A stretch of DNA of 64,000 bases from Lepidostoma basale (GCA_022606425.2 JAHDVF020001348.1:117001-181000); one strand, 5' to 3'. Shown: positions 51,273 through 62,434, counted from the first letter of the stretch. The notes: generated by a model not told the origin, from the sequence alone. Numbers and translations are program-made.

Positions 51273-51526
51273 TTATTATTATTATTACTATTTTGTTGAA
51301 TCGCTCTTTACATCGTGACAGCATGAGCCAAATCGATGTAAAGGGTATTATAGCTATCATAGTGATTCTCGTGACATGTAATAGTTAGCTTATCTATCGC
51401 CATTTTATTGTCACGCGAATTCTACACCAGACCAACAGTGTGACAATCACACTGCCCTCGCCGGGAATCGAACCCGGAACCTTCGGGGTGGCAGTCAATG
51501 CACTTACCACTCGGCCACAAAGGTCG
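51271..51526 (-). mobile_element. SINE-A, near full length
   Basis: (AAT)n tail, CACGCGAATTCTACACCAGA, CGCCGGGAATCGAACCCGGA and CTCGGCCACAAAGGTC: complete A and B boxes on the minus strand. Confidence 0.88.
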
Positions 51527-51529
51527 TGC

Positions 51530-52145
51530 TTATGCATTATAATGTAATCATCTGCCGAACATTTATTTTAAGAGCAAATATATTGAGGTTCATTTAGCAG
51601 ATTTCATTTCAACGCTATCTTGGTGTTAAATGCTCTAAATTTGATCTCGAAAATGTTATTTTCAAGAGTGATTTATAATGGCTGATGGTTGGATCAATTT
51701 CAGATGATCCAATTTATAATATTTTACCCTTACTGAAGTATAATTTGCGCTGTAACGGTAGCGCAGAGTGCACATATCAGTGGACAGGCAATTACGGTCA
51801 CGGTAGAGTTCCCAAGTAGTGGCAATCCATCTCTTTTCTGTGTTCATCTGAAGATTAGACCAATTCCCAGTACTTTGATCAATTTCTGAGCCATATCCGC
51901 ACTTATCTCGGCGGAGAGGGAATGAAAAATCTAGAACACGTGTGAAGGCGACAGAAAATTACAGAGATCATCTTATAAAGGTAGTAATCGTGACTTTACA
52001 GTTCGCGATATCCTTAACTGCATCATGGAATCTCTATAACTCAAAGGAACAAGTGCCAATTTCGATAACATACGAAGCATTTGTTATCGACTTTTGATAT
52101 AAATCACGTTTTTTCGATAAACTAAGGCGTTAACACCGTGGAATT
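51530..52145. other. spacer
   Basis: Unique-looking sequence; short minus frame near 51662-51847 has no support. Confidence 0.35.
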
Positions 52146-52265
52146 CCAGAATGTCGTATCTTTTAAATGAATTAAAACACTGTTTTTTTAACATTTGTGT
52201 TAATTTTTTTCGACATGTTTCGTCGGTTTCATTTCAGGAACCTTCATCGTTGGGAGAATAATATA
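52146..52265. mobile_element. Penelope-like terminal fragment
   Basis: GTGGAATTCCAGAATGTCGT, AATTAAAACACTGTTTTTTT, CGACATGTTTCGTCGGTTTC and AACCTTCATCGTTGGGAGAA. A sister lies at 55800-55915. Confidence 0.5.
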
Positions 52266-52379
52266 CATAATTAATAATCAGATTCCTCCTTTTACTCCTT
52301 TCTCCTTAAATATTTTCTCTACATTTAATCTCCCAAGCTCCCATTCCTAATCAAATGCAAATTAATCATTTATTAATTT

Positions 52380-52870
52380 CTTAATCCAGGTTATTCCGAT
52401 GTTTCTGTTCAGATCATCCTTACACCGTAGTTGGAGTTACCCTGCACTTCTCTTTGCCGTCCACAGTGTCCAAGTCAGCAGTTTTCTTGTCCATTTTCCA
52501 TCTAAGCTTCTGGCTACGTGACCTGCCCATTGCCATTTTAGAGTCGCCATCCAGTGGATGATGTCAGTGACCTTTGTTTTTTCTCTCACCTGTCTCTTAG
52601 GCTTATTCCTAACATGGCTCTTTCCATGGCTCTTTGGGTCACTCGTAGTTTCTCGGTACTTTGTTTGGACAATGTTACAGGTTCAAGACCATAAGTACCA
52701 ACTGGCAGAACACAGGCTTCATAGACTTTTCGTTTCAGGTTGATCGGTATTTTCCTGTTTTTAAGGATGTAACCCATTTTTCCGAAAGCCCATTTGCCCA
52801 GCTTTGTCCAATTCTTCTTTTGAGATCTGCGGTTTGGTTATCTCGGCCCAACCGAATATCCGCGTAATTC
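52380..52870 (-). mobile_element. RTE-like LINE fragment
   Basis: Minus frame: MGYILKNRKIPINLKRKVYE, ACVLPVGTYGLEPVTLSKQS, LRVTQRAMERAMLGISLRDR. Confidence 0.8.
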
Positions 52871-53154
52871 TCGAGGTATATTAGTGAATGTATTTTATGC
52901 GTAATAATAAAAGTACGTATGTACGAGTATATAACAAGCAGTAAAGAAGCACTTAATAATACAGTCATTGTTATGGAGAGAAATGAAATAATTTTAACAA
53001 TTTTTACGAAACGTCTTACATACATCGCAATAGAATTCAATTATTAGAAAGATTCAGTGGCCCCAGCATGGTACACGGTTGTCACAAAATAACTATAGCT
53101 TTAAACGTTCAGAACTTGTTTTGTGAATATCCACTTATAAATGTATATTTTATT

Positions 53155-53220
53155 CGTGTCCGGTCACACCCCTATGGTGCATGGGGTCTCAAGGATCTTA
53201 CCCCACTAGACCTAGATTAA
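53155..53220 (-). mobile_element. RTE-X-like LINE 3' terminus
   Basis: GTCCGGTCACACCCCTATGG, TGCATGGGGTCTCAAGGATC matches 39455-39520. Confidence 0.55.
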
Positions 53221-53329
53221 TCAAACAGAACGCAGAACTGTGAACAAGCGATCTGTATTCACATTTCGCGTCGATTTATGTTAGGTTGTGTCCATTAAGG
53301 CTTCCGATTATGAAGATGAAATGTTACTT

Positions 53330-53720
53330 TTAACGCGTAAGAAAGTATGTGTAAAGACGTAAAAGGGAACAAGAAATATAAGAAGACCTAGGAAAAATCT
53401 CAAATCAAATATTAAATGTCGCCCGAGAGAGAAGTCGATAAAATTGGATAATTGAAAAATAAATTAAATTGAAAAATAGAAAAAAGATATTGATTGTAGA
53501 AATAGAAGATTATATTCTGACTTTTTAGCTTTTTTGGTAAAACTTTTGTTTGCAATGACAACTTTAATTGAGAATGGAGATATTAAGAAATTTATTTAGT
53601 AGAGGACATGGCAGGACGTATAAATGTTGAGAGAGCGAGATTAATATTTCAGGAAAAAACAATGTAAAACAAATAAACTGTATTTTTTCTGCCTACCATT
53701 TCGGAGACACGGATTAGTTA
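53330..53720 (+). mobile_element. LINE-A, strongly decayed
   Basis: GTAAGAAAGTATGTGTAAAG, AAGAAGACCTAGGAAAAATC, ATAAATGTTGAGAGAGCGAG and TTTCTGCCTACCATTTCGG in LINE-A order. Confidence 0.55.
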
Positions 53721-53892
53721 GTAAGTTGGTTAACGCATAACAGACAGTGAAAAAGTAAAATATAATAACTGACGACCTGTAAAATCGGCAGCTATTGCAT
53801 TCGTTCTTCTGCTTTTAAAATTATTTTTTTGTAGTCTAGATGTGATATTCATTATTATTTTAAAAAAAAAACAAGTTTAATTTATTTTTCCA

Positions 53893-54475
53893 GGGCTCAT
53901 AAGTATTCTTTCAAGACATGAATAAACCCAATATCCCAAGACCTATAAAAAGAAATGCCTTCCCAGAAGAAATGGCGTGGCTCTATCCCACGGCATTTCT
54001 TCTGGGAATGCTCGGAACCAATTCTTTACAGCTTCGAAGAGATGGACATCTAATAACCCATTTCTTCAGATTAATTAGGGGATACTTCGAGAACTCGGCC
54101 GTACTGGAGGATGTTGGTCTTTTTGTCCCCGATAGATATCTCCGACAGCGACAGCACAGATTGTTTTACCTACCGGCCGCCAGAACCAATCTGCCTCTGG
54201 TGACACCGGTGGGAAGAGCAATTAGTCTGCTGAACGCGGTCTCCTCGGAGATCGACGTCTTTCATGTTAGTGAAAGTACATTCAGGGGGCAAATACTATT
54301 GACTTTAGAAAGTATCTTGTCTTCCTAATGTCGAACCATCTCTAATGCGTTCCTGGTACTTTGTTGAATTTTTATGATATTTTACCTGTACTTAATAGAT
54401 GCCTTAAACATTTTTCTGTTTGTAATGTCTATTGAGTTAATAAACTGATTTGATTTGATTTGATTTGATAATAAT
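53893..54475 (+). mobile_element. Jockey-like element, best-preserved 3' part
   Basis: A 136-codon open frame (53918-54328) encodes PEEMAWLYPTAFLLGMLGTN, HLITHFFRLIRGYFENSAVL, LPAARTNLPLVTPVGRAISL and STFRGQILLTLESILSS. The 3' region ends AATAAACTGATTTGATTTGA and more TTTGA repeats. Little decay, so recently inserted. Confidence 0.85.
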
Positions 54476-54599
54476 TAAAATTATTATAAACATTATTGAA
54501 ATAAATAAAAAAGTGAATATTAAAGAAAACATCCTATTATTTTATGATAATCAAATGATTTTACTGAAATTTCTTGATGGATGTTCATTTTAAATAATA

Positions 54600-54725
54600 A
54601 TTAAATAAAACGATGTTCTTAAACTACTTCCAAGTTTGTTTTTATTTCGACAGCGACCGGTTTCGCCAGCCTCGTTGGCATCGACAGACGGGTGACACAA
54701 TTACTAACGGAGTCCTTTATATACA
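54600..54725 (-). mobile_element. Penelope-like terminal fragment (CCGGTTTC subfamily)
   Basis: Minus strand: CTGTCGATGCCAACGAGGC, TGGCGAAACCGGTCGCTGTC. Stem II GCCA/TGGC and the GUC triplet persist. Confidence 0.5.
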
Positions 54726-54739
54726 TACAGATAAACATT

Positions 54740-55400
54740 ATTCTATAAAAAAATTATCTGAAATAATTCTATAAAAATTTACCGAATTTAAATATTGATA
54801 TTATAGTTATTTAAGAGGTTTCGTATTCAAAATAAGTGATTTTAAGTTTTACTAAGCTTACTTATTTATGTTGTTAATAATGCCGAATTTAAATATACTC
54901 GCAATACGAGTATGTTATATATTTTGTTACATTAGGTTGGCCTCGCCTCAATTAGTTGTTATATCCATTAGTACTTGTTTGAGCCGCAAAGGTCTGGAAT
55001 CATAAAAAACAATGTTTTATTTTATTTATTTTTATTTGGGGAGTTTAGAAAAGTGTGCTAGGATAACTTCGTAGAAATAACGTAAAGGTTCGGTTGTTAT
55101 ATAATTTTTAAATGTGTTAAATCTTGACCACCCTGTGATTTAATTATAGCACGCTTCCTCATTGCGCGGTCAGTGGAGTTTGCGCATCATATACGATAAC
55201 TGAAAATATAATGTAATAGGTAACTGTTGTCCGCTTGCCCTACCCCTGTCTCCCCGCGGACTAGTCGTAAATAATAAAATCTGCATAAATAATCATATCT
55301 CCGAGCTTGCCTAATAAGGGGAGAGTGTGATGAAAGGCAACACGAAAAATTCATTTATATGATAATCAAATTATTTTACTGAAATCTCTTGATGGAAGTT
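54740..55400. other. spacer
   Basis: No gene or repeat recognised beyond short AT-rich runs. Confidence 0.4.
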
Positions 55401-55439
55401 CATTTTTATAATAATTAAATAAAACAATATTGTTTATCT

Positions 55440-56070
55440 ACTTTTGTCTTTATTACAACAGCGACCGGTTTTGCAAGGTTCTCTGTCGAAATAAAGTCAA
55501 AATTGTAAGTAGTTAAATCGTTTGTTTTGATTTTTCATATGAAGCACTCACTTTTGTGATAAGACATAACAAGGGGTGGGCAGAAAGAATGAACTGCCAC
55601 ACTTTTATTCCCCGACATATTTCTCTCGATTCCTTAACATTCATACATCGTGTCATGCACGCGCGTCGATTTCTCTGACTCCTCACGCGCCGGACATTCA
55701 ATAATTGATTCAATATTGGTTAATTAATTTTAAATATACATATATATTTTTAAATAACAATGAAATAAAACGATGTTTTTAGTTTTAGATAAACTTAAGG
55801 CGTTAACGCTGTGGAATTCCATAATGACGAATTAAAACACTGTTTTTTTTCCCATTTTTGAGTTTACATGTTTCGAAGGCTTACATCTTCATCATCGGGA
55901 GAACAATATAAACTCTGATGTTTTTAAATAACTACTTTCACTTTTGTCTTTGCTAGCTGGCATCGTCAGATTGGTCCAGTAAAGTCTAGTGGAATCTGAC
56001 CGATCTGTCGATGCCAGCCAGCCTGTCGAAACCGTCTGCTGTCGAAATGAAGACAAAAGTTGAAGTAGTA
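55440..56070. mobile_element. Penelope-like fragments around a LINE-A end
   Basis: 55440-55515 and 55935-56070 carry CGACAGCGACCGG-type ends (CTGTCGATGCCAGCCAGCCT, GTCGAAACCGTC). 55800-55915 carries CATGTTTCGAAGGCTTACAT. 55560-55700 is a LINE-A 3' end on the minus strand (RNRRACMTRCMNVKESREIC). Confidence 0.55.
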
Positions 56071-56169
56071 ATTAAAAAAGTCGCTGTATTTCATTATTCT
56101 TTCAAATGAACTGACATCAACAGATATCAGTAAAATCATATATATATTTTTTTACTTTTGAAGTTTTCT

Positions 56170-56640
56170 CAACTAACTAACTAACTAACCATCACGCCGT
56201 CTCCCGGAGGTGTAAGCAGAAAGAATGGACCGCCCCATCCTGACATACTTCTCTCGATTTCTCTACATTCATACATCTTGTCATGCACGCACGTCGATTT
56301 CTCTGACTCCACACGTGACCGAATTTTAATATTTGATTGATTTGATACTGCCACGTTTTCCTCGGCCTTCCTCCATTTCTAGTTCCGTTCACGTCGTTTA
56401 CATATACCTTCTTCACCATTCTGTCTTAACTCATTCTTTCCATGTGTCCAAATCATCTTAACGACCCTTTCATTATTTTTTCATAACACTTTCATTCGCA
56501 CCGCATTCACTTCTTATACTTGCATTTGACACACTATCATGTACAGATTTACCACACATTCATCTTAGAGATCTCATTTCTAATACATTTATTCTACTTT
56601 CATCATTCTTTTGCCATTTCGATGCTTTACTTCGTGACAA
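56170..56640 (-). mobile_element. LINE-A, 5'-truncated
   Basis: Minus frame: MVKKVYVNDVNGTRNGGRPR, KTWQYQINQILKFGHV, RNRRACMTRCMNVEKSREVC, then a (TTAG)n tail. Confidence 0.8.
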
Positions 56641-56644
56641 AAAC

Positions 56645-57475
56645 CGTGTGTTATTTAAGAACAATTCGAAACAATAAAATGCCACAGTTAAAATACCTCA
56701 ATTTTATCAAAAACACATTTTATATACTAAAAACACAATGTAGAACATTCTAAAAAAAACAACGAACTTCGTACACTCACTACCAGTTAACCCAAGAAAT
56801 TTATTTTAATATGCGTAATCTGTTGGCGTTTATAATTAACATGTATGATGGCACGAGAACACAAAAGTGTGTATGCATTCGCGCGAGCCACAGTTTAGGC
56901 AAATTAAACGAAAAAGCGCGTTTGAACAGAGCGGCAATATGAAATCAACCTAAAGTATTCGATCGTACATCGAATACGAAATTCATTTTGTAAAGCTTAG
57001 AATGTGTGATGGTAGATTTTTGTTAAGTTTACTATGCCGCGTAAGTAAGCGTTTTGCGGGGATGTTTTCTTAATTTATGCGCGTACTCAGTAGCTCCATC
57101 GGTTTCTCAACCGTGTCGCCCTCGTGATGATACGATCGGTATATGTGCCAACCTGCTCGAGAATCCGGCAGGGGTAAGCAGATGCGGTGTTCTCATTTCC
57201 ATCGTGACACATTTCAAGCACTGTAAGAATTTAGACCGATTTTTCTGTTATGCAATTGATATCTGAGGATGGCCAAAATATAACAAGGCTATTTCAAAAC
57301 AACATGTAAAATTGAAATAGGCGTTATTCAATAGATAACTGTGTTTTTTAATCAAAAAGTATTTCATCAAATTTTTATTTATTTATTTATGTGTCAGCAA
57401 GTTAAAAATTGACAAAATTTGCGTAGAATTTATTATTGACTGTTTTATTTAGAACATTTGTTATAAAGCCTTATT
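56645..57475. other. unique sequence, partly GC-rich
   Basis: 56870-57290 is richer in CpG (GCGCGAGCCACAGTTTAGGC, GCCGCGTAAGTAAGCG, ACCTGCTCGAGAATCCGGCA). A 70-codon frame at 57054 has no family match that I can see. It could be a promoter or exon of an unknown gene. Confidence 0.3.
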
Positions 57476-57477
57476 TA

Positions 57478-57720
57478 AGGATTAATTGTATCTCAATAGA
57501 GACGAAGATGTAAATTATTTCGGAAACAGAATATGGTGGTCGAGGCATTTACAGGACCTGTCATTGGTTGGGTTAAGCGATCGCTTTATGTAATACAACA
57601 TTCTCCATTCCGCCCTTCTTACTAATCGTCTTTATTGAGATACAACCAATCCTTAAATGATTAACCCGCAATGGTTAAAATCCAGTATTTGTCTACAAGT
57701 ATTTGTATACATTCAAAAAC
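57478..57720. mobile_element. foldback MITE M1
   Basis: GATTAATTGTATCTCAATAG, GAAACAGAATATGGTGGTCG, CATTACTAATCG-like right arm and TCTACAAGTATTTGTATACA end shared with 2701-2970. Confidence 0.7.
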
Positions 57721-57954
57721 AAAAGCCTTTTTTAATTCATTAATTTCATTTTTTTTAATTGTCGCGACATCTTTTTCGCCAACCGGTGTTAGCATTATGA
57801 ATTGTTACAATCAACGGTGTTGCAATCCCAAACTAGGTTGACGAAACAGCTGTCGCGATAACTTTACAAAAATAAAATTAGCAAATAAAATACATGCGAT
57901 AAAATATTGACATAAACGATGTATGACACAATTTCAAATGTTGATTTAAAGAAG

Positions 57955-58250
57955 GAATGTAAAGTATTTTGAACAAAATTATGAAAGGATCATTGCGTTG
58001 GTTGGGACATATTTAACGCATGGATGAGGAAGAATGGTTAAGAAAGTATACGTTAACGGTGTGAACGGAATGCGGTGACGTAGGAGACCAAGGAAAACTT
58101 GGCATGACAATATTAATCAAATTTTAAAGGCCAAGTTAGAAGTTAGAAGAATCGACGTGCGTGTATGACTTCCTATAATGTGGAGGAAGCTAGAAAGGTG
58201 TGCCAGAATCGAATTGTGTGGCGGTCCATTCTCTCTGCCTACCCCTTGTG
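57955..58250 (+). mobile_element. LINE-A 3' end
   Basis: ATGAAAGGATCATTGCGTTG, TTAAGAAAGTATACGTTAAC, CTTGGCATGACAATATTAAT, CCATTCTCTCTGCCTACCCC. Confidence 0.7.
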
Positions 58251-58359
58251 TTGTTGATATAACAACAATGTTTAAAAGACACAGATAAATATGTTTCAGT
58301 ATCATAGAGTTTCCACCAAAACAATGGTTGATCTAATTTAATATCCTCAATTTATACGA

Positions 58360-58605
58360 AATAAAACGTCTGTTTTTGAAAAGTTATATTATATTTCATG
58401 TGAATGACATGTTTATCAAATGCCTTATACTATACAGGTGAAACATATATAAGGCATTATCAAATATCATTTGATATTATTATTACCTTGACAGGCGAAA
58501 CATATCATTCACATAAAATATAATAAAACTTCTAGAAAACACGCGTTTTCGTTCGTATTAATTACTTAATATGGAGTTTTACATCATTGTTTAAAAAACA
58601 ATAAA
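58360..58605. mobile_element. foldback MITE M2, rearranged centre
   Basis: Outer ends AAATAAAACGTCTGTTTTTG and complement with TTAATATGGAGTTTTACATC; the middle has repeated ATAAGGCATTATCAAAT pieces. Confidence 0.7.
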
Positions 58606-58734
58606 CATTATCCTAAAGTTGTTGACTTTTGTTAAAACCTTGGAAATGTGTTACTAATATTACTGTTGATATGTTTATGGGTCAAAAATGTTGTTTATTT
58701 GAATTGTTTTCAAATATTTCTCTTTTTTTTTTTA

Positions 58735-59090
58735 TATAGGTACTTTGTATATTACTCGTACAACACTAAGATTAAAAAAATTGTTAATTACATAGACATG
58801 TTTCGGACAAACAGTCCTTCTTCAGTGATACATATTTAAAATATTATAAAATTGTTTACATGATCTGACAGATGTGATATTATAAAATTGTTTACATGAT
58901 CTGAACGTTAATGCTTTTGTTATAACAAATATTATGATTCAATTTAAAATTTAAAATAATAATATCATGTGCTTATTGGGGTTCAGATAATTACTTACAA
59001 CAAAGGAAATAAATCAAAGATTGGACTTGACGTTAAATTTATTTGATTATTTAAAATATTTTCAAATATTTAATTTTTCCTCGAGCTTCT
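58735..59090 (-). mobile_element. Penelope-like terminal region with hammerhead-like block
   Basis: TATATAGGTACTTTGTATAT, CATAGACATGTTTCGGAC, CAGTCCTTCTTCAGTGATAC. On the minus strand CTGAAGA, A, GGAC/GTCC, GAAACATGTC persist, but stem I has lost its pairing. Confidence 0.6.
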
Positions 59091-59094
59091 AGAG

Positions 59095-59620
59095 GGCTTT
59101 CAATTAAATTTAATACTTGGTATCTGTTCATGCAACTTATAATAAAAATGAAAACCGTCATAAGTGTTAATGGACCTAAGTCGAGTAGTGACTTATGTGA
59201 CAATCTACAATCTAGAAAGGCAGCCTCGTGCTACCTGCGATATCGTTATAAAATCAGATCATTTCCCCCCATTCAAAGTGCGTCGCGCTGCTTAACCATT
59301 CGGAGAGAAGACAATATGGAATATAGCTGCACAGAGCTTGTGGGCAAGATAATGATCGCACATTCACTCTGCATGCTTCAGGAAATCTGGACTTTGTCGT
59401 CGGTTGTTACATCTCATTATATCTCAAGTCCAAACTATATTGCCCACTGGGGAATGATACCAACGGAGAGAGCATGATATTGTTTTTCAAATAACAAAGC
59501 TCTGTAAATTTTATTATTAATTTTTAAGTTATTTCTCCTAAAATACCCGTTTAAAATTGGTCAAACATTAATAATGGATTATTTTGAATAAAAAATATAT
59601 TTCAAACACTTTACACATAT
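59095..59620. other. unique sequence with a 115-codon frame
   Basis: A frame at 59130-59477 (+) contains GKIMIAHSLCMLQEIWTLSS, with moderately balanced composition but no family I recognise and no splice context. Treat as non-coding unless expressed. Confidence 0.3.
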
Positions 59621-59657
59621 TTTCTTCTATGTTCGCCATACTTTGTGTTGTAATATA

Positions 59658-60453
59658 ACTAACTGACTAACTAACTAACCATCACGCCGTCTCCCCGGAG
59701 GGGTAGGCAGAAAGAATGGAACGCCACACTGTTCTGTCCCAACATACTTCTCTCGTTTCCCCTACATTCATACATTTTGTCATGCACGCACGTCGATTTC
59801 TCCGACTCCTCACGTGACCGACATTCAATATTTGAGTGCCACGTTTTCCTCGGCCTTCCTCTATTTCTATCTCCGTTCACGCCGTTTACATATACTTTCT
59901 TTACCATTCTGTCTTCACTCATTCTTTCCATGTGTCCAAACCATCTTAATGACCCTTTCCTTATTTTGTTCGTAACATTTTCATTCGCACCACATTCACT
60001 TCTTATACTTGCATTTGTCACTCTATCATATACAGATTTGCCACACATTCGTCTTAGAGATCTCATTTCTACTGCATTTATTCTACTTTCATCCTTCTTT
60101 TGCCAGTTCCATGCTTCACTTCCATACATAAGGGTCGGCACAAGGACACCATTATGCACTGCCATCTTAGCTTTTTTGGATAGGCTTTTGTTTGCGATGA
60201 CAACTTTAAGTGCACCATTTATTCTGTTGCCTGCCCCAACCCTTCTTTCAATATCCTTCTCCACCCTCCCATCCTTTGTAAACATACTTCCTAAATAAAC
60301 AAATTCATCCACTTGATCCAGAATTTCACCGTTTACACTAATGTTGCAGACTGTCATGCTTCCTTTTTTTCCGAAAATCATTCATTACCTTGGACTTATT
60401 CACATTCATCATCAAATCGTATCGCTTGCATATCTCATACATACTAGACACTA
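59658..60453 (-). mobile_element. LINE-A, reference copy with 13-bp target duplication
   Basis: Flanked on both sides by GTGTTGTAATATA. The longest minus frame (236 codons) reads QVDEFVYLGSMFTKDGRVEK, DIERRVGAGNRINGALKVVI, VPTLMYGSEAWNWQKKDESR, INAVEMRSLRRMCGKSVYDR, GSLRWFGHMERMSEDRM and NRGRPRKTW. It lacks endonuclease and most of the reverse transcriptase (5' truncation) and ends in (TTAG)n-type repeats. It is inserted inside a Penelope-like copy. Confidence 0.88.
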
Positions 60454-60466
60454 GTGTTGTAATATA

Positions 60467-60860
60467 GATGTTTTATTTATCTTTTTCTTTTTTATATACT
60501 TTGTATATACAACACTTACTTTAAAAAAAAAAATTATATCAGACATGTTTCGGACAACCGGTCCTTCCTCAGTGATATTTTAAAGATACATATTTAAAAT
60601 ATTACAAAATTGTTAACAAATATGATCAGTTTTGACAGATGCTATAAATATTTATTTTGGAACGTTTATGCTTTTGTTATAACTAATATTATGAATCAAT
60701 TTTAAAACATAAAATAATAATTTAAAGTCCTTTTTAGGGTTCAGGTAATTACTTACAACAAAAGAAATACAACAAAGATGTTAAATTTATTTGATTATTT
60801 ATAATATTTTCTTTATTTTTAATTGCTTTTTTAATTTCTAAATAAAATGTAGACATGACT
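60467..60860 (-). mobile_element. Penelope-like element, part beyond LINE-A
   Basis: Continues the TTCTTCTATGTTCGCCATAC end that precedes the LINE (59622) with TTTTATATACTTTGTATATA and the hammerhead-like block. Confidence 0.65.
60536..60578 (-). ncRNA. hammerhead-like ribozyme motif
   Basis: Minus strand: stem I ATATCA/TGATAT (6 pairs), core CTGAGGA (fits CUGANGA), one extra A, stem II GGAC/GTCC with loop CGGTT, GAAACATGTC. The core base N7 differs from other copies, as the hammerhead rule allows. Confidence 0.58.
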
Positions 60861-60864
60861 GCCA

Positions 60865-61575
60865 CATCACTTTATCCTGACACACCTCTCTAGGTTACTA
60901 ATTAAATAACTAACAATCACACTGTTTTTCCGGAAGGGTAGGCAGAGAGGATCAACCGCCATACCGTTAATATTATTACATCGTAACTTGCCACGTCGTC
61001 GATTTTTCTGACTTCGAATGTGGCAGCCTTTTAGTATTTGATCAATTTGGTCATGACATGCCTTCCTTGGTCTTCCACGGCTTCTATTTACACTCACACT
61101 GCTTGTATACACCATTTTAACCATTCTTCTCTCGTCCATTCGTTCCATATGCCCAAACCAACTCAGGGATCCTTTTTTAATATTACTTATGATCCAATCA
61201 TCTGACTTACATATCTTCCTTATTTCGTCGTTTGGTATATATCATATATCGTTTTCCTCGCACATTCTTCTCAGTGATCTCATTTCTATTGCATTTATCC
61301 TACTTTCATTCTTTTTTTGCCTGCTGTAAGCTTCACTTCCAAACATAAGGGTTGGCACTAGGTTCCTCCACGTTAATACAGCGAGACATACACGCACGTC
61401 GATTCTTTCGACTTTTCACATGGTCGACTTTTAAAATTTGATTAATTTTGTCATGCCATGTTTTCCTTCGCCTTTCTCGACTCCGTACTCCATTCACATG
61501 GTTATATAAATTGTTTTTAACCATTCTTTCTTCATCCGTGCCTTCCACGTGACTAAACCAACGTTTATTACTCAT
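60865..61575 (-). mobile_element. two LINE-A 3' ends in series
   Basis: MERMDERRMVKMVYTSSVSV, NRSRGRPRKACHDQIDQILK at 60865-61340. KNNLYNHVNGVRSRERRRKT and RKNRRACMSRCINVEEP lie at 61350-61575, truncating the first. Confidence 0.75.
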
Positions 61576-62110
61576 CTTCTTCCTTGTTCTAGTAGACCTA
61601 TGTGATCTGTTCTCCAGAGGGTTGCTCTTCCTGTGAGGTGGATTCCAGCTGCCTTATCTTTTAGGAGGTCTTCCACGAGGACGAGTTTCGTAAGACTGAT
61701 TATGTAGTGCAATATAGGGAAGTCTGGTGGTGTCCATTCTTTAGACATGACCGTACCAGTCCCTTCTTCGCTGTCTACTCCATCTTATAATCAACCTCAC
61801 ATATTTCTCTAATTATGTTGTACCTCATGCGATCTCTCGGTGTCTTGCTTGCTATCGTCCTACTTACTTACGTGTCTAATTACTTATCGTTATAATTAAA
61901 ATAAAACATATTTAACATTTACTTGGACATACTTCTGATTGATTCAGCCAAGCTTGCTATTATAAGCAGAAATTAATGCGTAATGGAATTTTTTCTAATC
62001 TGTATTTTATTAAACAGTAAGTTCTTGCTGGTGTTGGATTGTTTTAAGCGCCTTATTACAGTTTGTTTAAATAAAAAACGGTTGGTAGTGGAATATAAAT
62101 TAAATAATAA
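61576..62110. other. LINE-like fragment and spacer
   Basis: 61576-61880 resembles a decayed LINE 3' end on the minus strand (MRYNIIREICEVDYKME-like residues); beyond that nothing is recognised. Confidence 0.35.
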
Positions 62111-62112
62111 CT

Positions 62113-62400
62113 AATGTCTGGATCGTCCAGCTGACAACAAGTGCACCATCTAAAATAACATTATGTGTTAAATTATTTTTATATTGTTATTTTATTTTAT
62201 TTATTTTATAGCATTGTATTTTTTATGATTTGTTTAAGATTTATTGTTTGGATGTTGGACGACCGAAGTATGCGCGGGAGATGCCTATTGGTGACGATGA
62301 GATTTGCAACCCATCACACCGCGTCTCTTACGGGGGCGAAAAGAGAAGGATGGAGTGCCGCATCCATCCTTCTCTTTTCGCAGATGGTTAGTTAGTTAGT
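62113..62400 (+). mobile_element. SINE-B with snap-back 3' end
   Basis: TGTCTGGATCGTCCAGCTGA start, normal body to GCGAAAAGAGAAGGATGGAG, then an inverted copy of that block replaces the usual 3' stem before the TTAG tail. Confidence 0.75.
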
Positions 62401-62434
62401 TATTATACAGCACAGAATACTGTTAGATCATACT

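Noticed and set aside
59671..60381. 236-codon open frame as a host gene
   Set aside because: It matches the LINE-A reverse transcriptase C-terminus and is flanked by a target duplication.
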